From Clavelina lepadiformis (lineage: Eukaryota > Chordata > Ascidiacea > Aplousobranchia > Clavelinidae): a stretch of DNA of 64,000 bases. This document shows positions 57,801 to 64,000 of the stretch, one piece after another. The position numbers were made by a program, and so were the translations under genes. The notes beneath the pieces are model-generated. The model did not search any database. It saw nothing but the letters and a program-made list of their open reading frames with translations, and was not told the origin of the DNA. The DNA lies in assembly GCF_947623445.1 (NCBI RefSeq), contig NC_135244.1, forward strand, positions 20,398,860 to 20,462,859, in the 5' to 3' direction. Positions within the stretch are counted from its first letter, which is position 1. Each line of letters opens with the position of its first letter.

Positions 57801-59560
57801 ACCGGGTAATCCAATAATAGGACTTGTATGCAGACGACGGAGACCGTTTGAAGGCGGATTTTGTTCATACAAAAAGTTCCGCAAAAATCCTCAAAAGTTT
57901 ATCAAACGGAGTGAGAGCCCGACCGGTAGCGACGGTAATTGGACTTGGCAAATCCCCGGAACGAGATGCACGAATATTGCTGCAAGGGTAACTTAATAAC
58001 AGTTGTTCATGTCAATGCATAATCAAGATGCGTTAATGAATACGAATCATGACTAAAATAACAAGAAGTGTTTTACTGCGGTAGTTTTTCTATAAAAACG
58101 TCGACAATCAAATAACCGCGAGTATAAAAGTAAACAAAAGGCCGATAGGAAAATCAAAGAAAAATCGCGTTTGTTGTCTTAATACCCTTCATAACACCTG
58201 ACGAACGACGTGACAATTCGTGTTTGACAATTGATGCATGACTCAAGGTGTGCGGTGGTAGTAAGGCGGCTATGAATGACATACTTGTCAAGATGTATTT
58301 ACCACACAATGAAGTTCACTTCCTAATAACAGGCATGACTTTGTTGCCGAACAATAGCGCACGGTCGTCGGCGGTTTCCTGTCGTGTTCAACTTGCTCAT
58401 GCTCCTGCATTACATAACGTCTAACTTTCTACCGGAAAATAGAAACAACGGGCGAGCTTTAACAATTTTTTTTTTAATTTCGGCCAACAATCGCTATCAA
58501 TTTCGTGCAAATATACGACTTTGTGCGATGGCAATAATCCTACGATTTCCTTAAAATCACTCAAGCGTAGCGTTTCCATCCGAATATTCAAAACATCAAC
58601 CTGGAGCGACCTCGGATGCGCAGTGAAGCAAAACCGCATGACGTAATGAGTTATATTTACCGGCTTGTAAGGCAGATGACGCGGCGGAATGTGGTCAAAG
58701 AACAAGAAGTAAATAGAAAAAACGGTGTAGGTAGACTTTGCAGGAAGACTACGAGCAGTGCTTGTCAGGGCAAGATGAGATCGCAATCACGGAGTCCTGT
58801 AACCTTATTAAGTCCGCGCAAATCCCCTTGTAACGAGAATGAAGATTTTCATATCAAATATTTGACTGCAATCGTGTGGTTAGGACAAAACCAAGTCGAT
58901 CGACATTTTAACGTAACGTGATAAGGGAAGGAAAGTTACACCACAAGCCCAGAGAAGACGTTAAGTGGTACTTTGAAGATTCAAATGCAGCGAGATACGT
59001 TGCAGTCATGTTTATCGCAGACATTGGTTTATACGCCAAGTGCTTAGAACTCGCTTTGAGATGCGCGCAGACGGTTCAACGCAGCAGAAAAGAGCTTAAA
59101 ACAATCCCTCAGATAGAAGAAGTTCAAAGCGAGCAAGGACGGGCATGATGCGTTACCAATTAATCTCGGAGCGAACGCAAATAAAACAAGCAGTCGCAAG
59201 TCAGACGCCCAAGGGGTTGGTTTGCGAACGAAATCATACAAGTCTCTAATTGAAGATAAACAAAGCAAGTCTAGCTAAATGAGCAGACAGTTGGAGCATT
59301 GTGCTGTAGCGTCAAGCTCACCCTAAGAAGCGTAACTCCGATTACATCATCTGTTTTAACTCCAATAATATTCGGAGATGATGAGAAATGCGCTGACGAC
59401 GGTGCAGTGGTAACTTAACGGCTTACAGGCATAGCGGTGCTGCAGCCATGGGATGCATTGAAATGTAGGAAGTTTTGTCAGAACTGGCAACAAGGCACGA
59501 CCAAGCCACTTTAATCAAATGAACGTCGCAGATATGTTTGAAGCGGTGAAAGTGAATTGC
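48882..59560. other. Long stretch with no firmly recognised gene
   Basis: Should contain the remaining 5' exons of the minus-strand ZNF277 gene, but I could not find them. The many short frames have no recognisable domain. A perfect 11-bp inverted repeat (tgaaatagtgt / acactatttca) with a 24-base loop is at 57539-57584. No transposons of the kinds seen earlier were noticed. Confidence 0.4.
58421..58600 (-). CDS. Possible terminal exon of an unknown gene
   Basis: On minus, an acceptor-like gaggtcgctccag precedes 60 open codons ending in TAG: VDVLNIRMETLRLSDFKEIV and so on to FYFPVES. The composition looks protein-like (alternating charged and aliphatic residues), but I recognise no family. 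It may be chance. Confidence 0.2.
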   Translation of the reverse strand, partial: VDVLNIRMETLRLSDFKEIVGLLPSHKVVYLHEIDSDCWPKLKKKLLKLARCFYFPVES

Positions 59561-59563
59561 ATT

Positions 59564-59580
59564 TATATAAGTATATAAAA
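59564..59580 (+). promoter_or_regulatory. TATA box pair
   Basis: TATATAA at 59564-59570 and TATATAAAA at 59572-59580. A transcription start near 59600-59610 would give a leader of about 70 bases to the ATG at 59675. Confidence 0.6.
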
Positions 59581-59674
59581 CGGACTTTCGCCGAATTCAT
59601 TTGAAACGTTAAAAGCATCTTTTCGCGACAGGTATTGATAAGAATAAGTGATTGTGATGCAATAGTTGGGCATT

Positions 59675-59730
59675 ATGTCTAGCATTGTTAATCCGAACCT
59701 GTGTGTATTGGACGAGGAAGAGGACGAGAA
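59675..59730 (+). CDS. First coding exon of an unidentified gene
   Basis: ATG at 59675 about 95 bases after a TATA pair, reading MSSIVNPNLCVLDEEEDE and then a strong donor, gaa|gtgagtat, at 59731. The first exon ends after two bases of a codon. An acceptor ctgatctctttctag at about 60740-60754 is a possible continuation, as it would keep frame and read N-DCASFK, but this is not proven. The acidic N-terminus gives no family. Remaining exons may lie beyond the window. Confidence 0.5.
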
Positions 59731-62700
59731 GTGAGTATATTGATAAAGTCTTTTACGATTTGACTCTACGCAGGAACCGAAAATTTCTCTAATCTATTGA
59801 ACGTAGAAAAAAAAGAACAAATCAAAATCAAGTCAAGGAATCAAAAAGAAACATATTTCTTTTTGGTTCCTCATTACCTAAAACTAGAATCTGTAACTCT
59901 GTTTGTTTTTAATTGCTAGCGATACAAAGATGCCGTTATTGTTACATTACAACACTGCATTAGCAAACATCAGTCAAAATCAGTTATAACCATTAAAACT
60001 TTAAACGTTTTTGGTTCTATACAAAAAATAATACATGTTTTTTGATCCAAGGTTTATCTAAATCGCGTGTTTGACATCAATCACAACCTTTCTTCGAACT
60101 TTTAAATCTGGGTTGGGCAAAACTGTTTCCAAGTAGCAACCACAATCTCAGTGCGCGTTCAAATAAGCGAAAAGAAAATGTTATTAAAATATGATCGGAG
60201 TTTAGTCGTCTGAAGGTGGTTTCTTAACGCAATAAACAAGTGAGAATTTTTTTGGAAAATTCTTGCAACCGAGACTCTAGACTCTAGAGCAAAACGGATT
60301 TCGTGTGACCTCTGAGTCGACGCTATCGCTGACGAAATGCAAGAATCGTGCAGACAAGAAAGCCCAAAACTTCACTCAGTAACGGGCCAGGCGATATATT
60401 TTGGGCACGCATCGTTTTCACAGGTGCTGGCCAGATCTCAAAAGCCGATAACGGAGCAACCTCCTATTTGTGATATGACGGAATATTAGTTAAAACAATC
60501 CGCTTTTTAAGAAGAACCTTTGTAACCGAATACAAACGATTACGTCATTGTAAAAGTTTACTCATCGATGCGTGGCTCAACGTCACAATGCACTGCAGTT
60601 GTTCTTTGAAAATGGGTGCTACCATTTGCGCCCAATGACTTTTGTGACATCACATATCACTTTTGTCATTTGTGAGAAGCAAAACCTGAGGAGCCATGAC
60701 ATAGGTGACGAACGGGCGGAAGAAAAAAATTACTCTTACTGATCTCTTTCTAGCGACTGTGCGAGTTTTAAGGTGAAACGTGCGTCGATGTTAATATTTG
60801 ATTATTGTACGTCTTATTGCTTTATCTTAAAACTAACTTGTTTCGCGTTTTACTTTAAAGCAGAGTGGGCAGAACTCTTTCAATAATTTCTGTTCGCAAC
60901 GTCATTCAATTTAGTTAAAACTGCGCCACCGTTTGTCCACTTCAACAAGTAGGCCCATGCGGCTAGATGGCGCAAACCGATACCTTGCTTGCTGTCCACT
61001 GCGGGTTGATTTTAGAAATTACATTATCGACACGTTAGAGAAAAGAATTAAAAGATTTAGTCATATATCTCCTAAATCGCAAAAGACAACAACAGTAAAT
61101 AGTCGAATACAAATCTAACCATTCCACGCAGGACCACCAGCTGTGAATAAACGTGAAAAGAGCATAAAATATTGAGATTTATAGACGGCTTGGCAAATCT
61201 TGATTTATGACCGGCCTGTTTCACAGCCAACAGTTTCTGGTATTTACAAAACCTGGATTAGACTTAACACGCCGTTAAACAAGCAATAACATGCATCGAA
61301 TGTCAGCACTGATTGACTGTGATTGTGGTGCCGCCGTAACACCACACTATATCTTTCAAACGCCTAACATAAAACGTCATGCTGGAATTAGCGTAACTAG
61401 TCCCACAGTTTGTTTCCAATATCTTAGGCCACCGGGACAAGCGTATGACGCGTGTTTTGGGACTTGTTGTGTGGAAAACAAATTCATCCAGGTCTATTTG
61501 CATGAAGCTATATTTCTACATCCTCTCGGCATGAAAGACATGCGTATACCACCGCATTATAACTGAACAATACTGCACTAGACCTGATGTTGCATTTCGT
61601 AGCAGACCATACCGAGGCCAGTAAATAGTATATAGTAAGGTTATCGGACAACAAAAGCAATTTAGAACAACGTCGATAAGCAAATGATCGAAAACGACGT
61701 GCATTAATAAGAAACACGACGACGACGATATCTTATAGCGATAGATGTGGTTAAGTTGCAAGGAACGAGGTTTGAATCGACGTAGAAGCGATTTTCCCAC
61801 TAATGCCCTGGGGCATGAAAGGTTAATTTTAGAAAGGAACGCAACAGGTAAAGGCTTAACCTAGTGAGGATAAAAATTGACATTTTTTTGTTGCTCGCCT
61901 CGTACCTTATATGGCAACCCTGCAACAATCATCAGTTATCGTGCCATTCCTATCTCCAGTGACGTAACAATAGGTGAATAACGATGCAAGAAACATTGAA
62001 CAATGAAACTCGAATTAGACCCTAATTCAATTGACGCTGTTAATTAACTAGCCTAGCTAAACACTTCGTAAATACCCACTTGAGTAAACACGCGAGCCTT
62101 GAACTGGTTTAGCTAAAACCAAACAAACAAACCAACCCTGGCCATTGTCCGAAAAATTTAATAAACCGCTGTTGAACGAGAGCGCGGGTGCAACGATAAC
62201 AGAACAAACTATGGGGATGAAATTAGCAGAGACCGGATGTTCGTCCATTCGAAATCAGTCGTGCGGACAGGGACAGCACCTGGCCAGGATCTCGGATCTT
62301 ACAGCTTCTTATTTGGAAGGAGAACGCTTTAGTGTATGGACACCTCAACTAGTTAAGCGTTGAACCCGGAAGCTTTGGTGCGTAGACGAAAAGAATTTTG
62401 CGAAACCGGACGTCCGAGTTAAACAAAGTCCAAGCGATTTGTGATGAAAGCGTTTTTCAAACACCTCTCCAGATAGTTATAAAGTAGATAGCGCTGTAGT
62501 CGTGCTTAAAAAGCGACTATCCGACAGTAACTTATTCGTAAATATTCTCAAATAAGGATTCTATCAACGGTACAAATGCTGTCAAAAACGCAAACGAAGG
62601 CATTTTGGAAGTAACGTCGTTTAGTGCAAACGCTTAGATGTAACAACAAAGCGGATCAGTTAATTGTTACACTAATATCCATCTAGGTGCAGAGACAGGA

Positions 62701-64000
62701 TTTGTATGGAACCATGCAGTTTCCCATGAAAACTCAATTATCAGTTCTCCTGTTACGTTTAGTCATGAGAGCTTCCATACAACTTGAAAAACAAAACTGG
62801 GCCTATCGTGACCCACTTGAAACTTATCGCGTGGGTCAGTTATTACGCCATAGGTCACGTGGTAGCCAAAGGAAAATTAAAGACAAGTTCCGAGTCGGTG
62901 TCTGGTAAATTGCTCTTCCGATCTTAGCTGTTCAGAGCGATTAGGAGCTGTTTAGACAAGACAATGGCTGAGTAGGTCACATCGACAAATCGTATTTCCG
63001 AAACACTTGATCTGCATGAACGGAGAAAGAATTCCTTTGCGGCCGAAATTAGTCAGACTTGGACCCGAAGAATTCGGCACTGAACACGGCGACAAGAACT
63101 AGGCTGTTTTCAAACGCTTGGTTTGACAAGAATGATCGCATTTGCACGCCCAATACTGAGCGATTGCGATATCGAGTAGAAATATGAAGGCGTTGAGTGG
63201 GTCAGTTCTTCTGAGGGCTGCTGCAATACCGGAACGCCAGTGAGCCTAATCCGCCTCGAGATAAATTTTTGAATTTAATAGCATTCCGAGAGAATGCGCC
63301 TTTATAGCTCAAACCGTATTCGGGTGGCATTGACCCATTTACGCGAACCTGAATTTGGACGTGATTGTTTGAGCGTATACTTCTAACTTAGACTGCAATA
63401 GAAACCCTCTTCAGACGCGGCAGCATATAATGCAGTTGGCGAGATCGAGCAAGAGATGAATTCAGCCGGATTTGGAGACTAAAATTGCAGCCAAGTTTAA
63501 GACAAACTCGCGGTGTTTGCACCTACGCGAAGCCACAGATATTTGGCGAAATGTGAATGAATGAAAACACAAGAAGTTTCCACATCGCGGCAAGAGTGTT
63601 ATGACGAGGTCAAAACCCAGAGAATGTACCAAGTAAAGCGGATTATATCTGACATATACATATAATACGAGTTCAAGAAATCTTCCGTAAACATGCAACG
63701 TCTGCAAATGCCGAAGATAGTCATGTATATTGGTGGTTAACATTGACAAGTGTTTCGCTCGTCGAACTAAAGCCCATGTAATAACGGTTAGCCGACTTCA
63801 AGCATTTCAAAAAAAGGTAAAAAAAGTATTGAATTGCGCTGAAAAATTCTCTAATTACAACAATTCGCAAATCTGAAACCGAGAATCGCAACCTGTTAGC
63901 TTTTCTCTGGGAGTTGCCAGGATTGACAGGGTCTTCATAAAACCGGTTTAGCCCAGTGCTGACCGGCCGTAGCCAAGCGTGAAGAAGGTACACTTAATGC
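59731..64000 (+). other. Intron or spacer after the first exon
   Basis: No exon can be assigned with confidence. Open frames at 61291-61566 and 62145-62363 (plus) have no recognisable domain. No repeats noticed. Confidence 0.35.

Noticed and set aside
58918..59148. Plus-strand frame beginning MIREGKLHHKPREDVK
   Set aside because: Protein-like composition, but no acceptor, domain or conserved context could be shown.
60755..60773. 19-nt microexon continuing the 59675 exon
   Set aside because: The phase fits and the acceptor is good, but such a short exon cannot be supported without transcript data. Kept only as a note.

Overview
Eukaryotic, AT-rich nuclear DNA from an animal. Genes are sparse. 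Splice sites are of the GT-AG type, TATA boxes occur, and short inverted-repeat transposons with 8-bp or TA target duplications are scattered through the window. One conserved gene, the 3' end of a ZNF277 orthologue (minus strand, about 47.8-48.9 kb), is a metazoan-type C2H2 protein, which fixes the kingdom. An invertebrate such as an ascidian fits the look of the DNA and the lineage-specific receptor array, but that placement is inference.

The first 42 kb is a tandem array of one family of about 340-350 residue, seven-helix membrane proteins, each encoded by a single coding exon. I count eight open members: copy 1 (cut by the window start), 2, 4, 6, 7, 8 and 9 on plus, and the divergent copy 11 on minus. 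Copies 3, 5 and 10 are damaged, and there is one promoter-plus-start fragment at 5.7 kb and one short relic at 33.1 kb. Every plus-strand member whose N-terminus is visible and in frame keeps an N-glycosylation sequon there. Every complete member keeps a Cys before helix 3 and a Cys in the loop between helices 4 and 5. Basic residues sit on the loops that must be cytoplasmic. This is receptor (GPCR-like) topology, but the usual DRY, CWxP and NPxxY motifs are absent and the first cytoplasmic loop is unusually long, so I cannot place the family in a known class.

The array shows its history. A two-gene unit at 2-4981 is repeated at 9509-14262. A promoter block of about 0.95 kb occurs at 21.2 and 25.0 kb, with a third decayed copy at 19.6 kb. 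A start-region block at 4984-5785 is repeated at 15976-16769. In seven copies a 3' splice site lies exactly 44-45 nt before the start codon, so the ancestral gene had a non-coding first exon, an intron and a single coding exon. Copy 6 has lost that arrangement, and copy 4 has a mutated acceptor. A short proximal promoter module is shared by copies 2, 4, 6, 7 and 9.

Mobile DNA: four hAT-like elements with 8-bp duplications that are exact or differ at one base (8251, 32358, 43808, 46224), a fifth probable one (6892), a TA-flanked element (5840), a long inverted-repeat element (42268), and a decayed Gag-like relic on minus (about 20.6-20.9 kb). From 48.9 to 64 kb little is recognisable. A TATA promoter and a first coding exon (59564-59730, plus) mark another gene whose remaining exons I could not assign.
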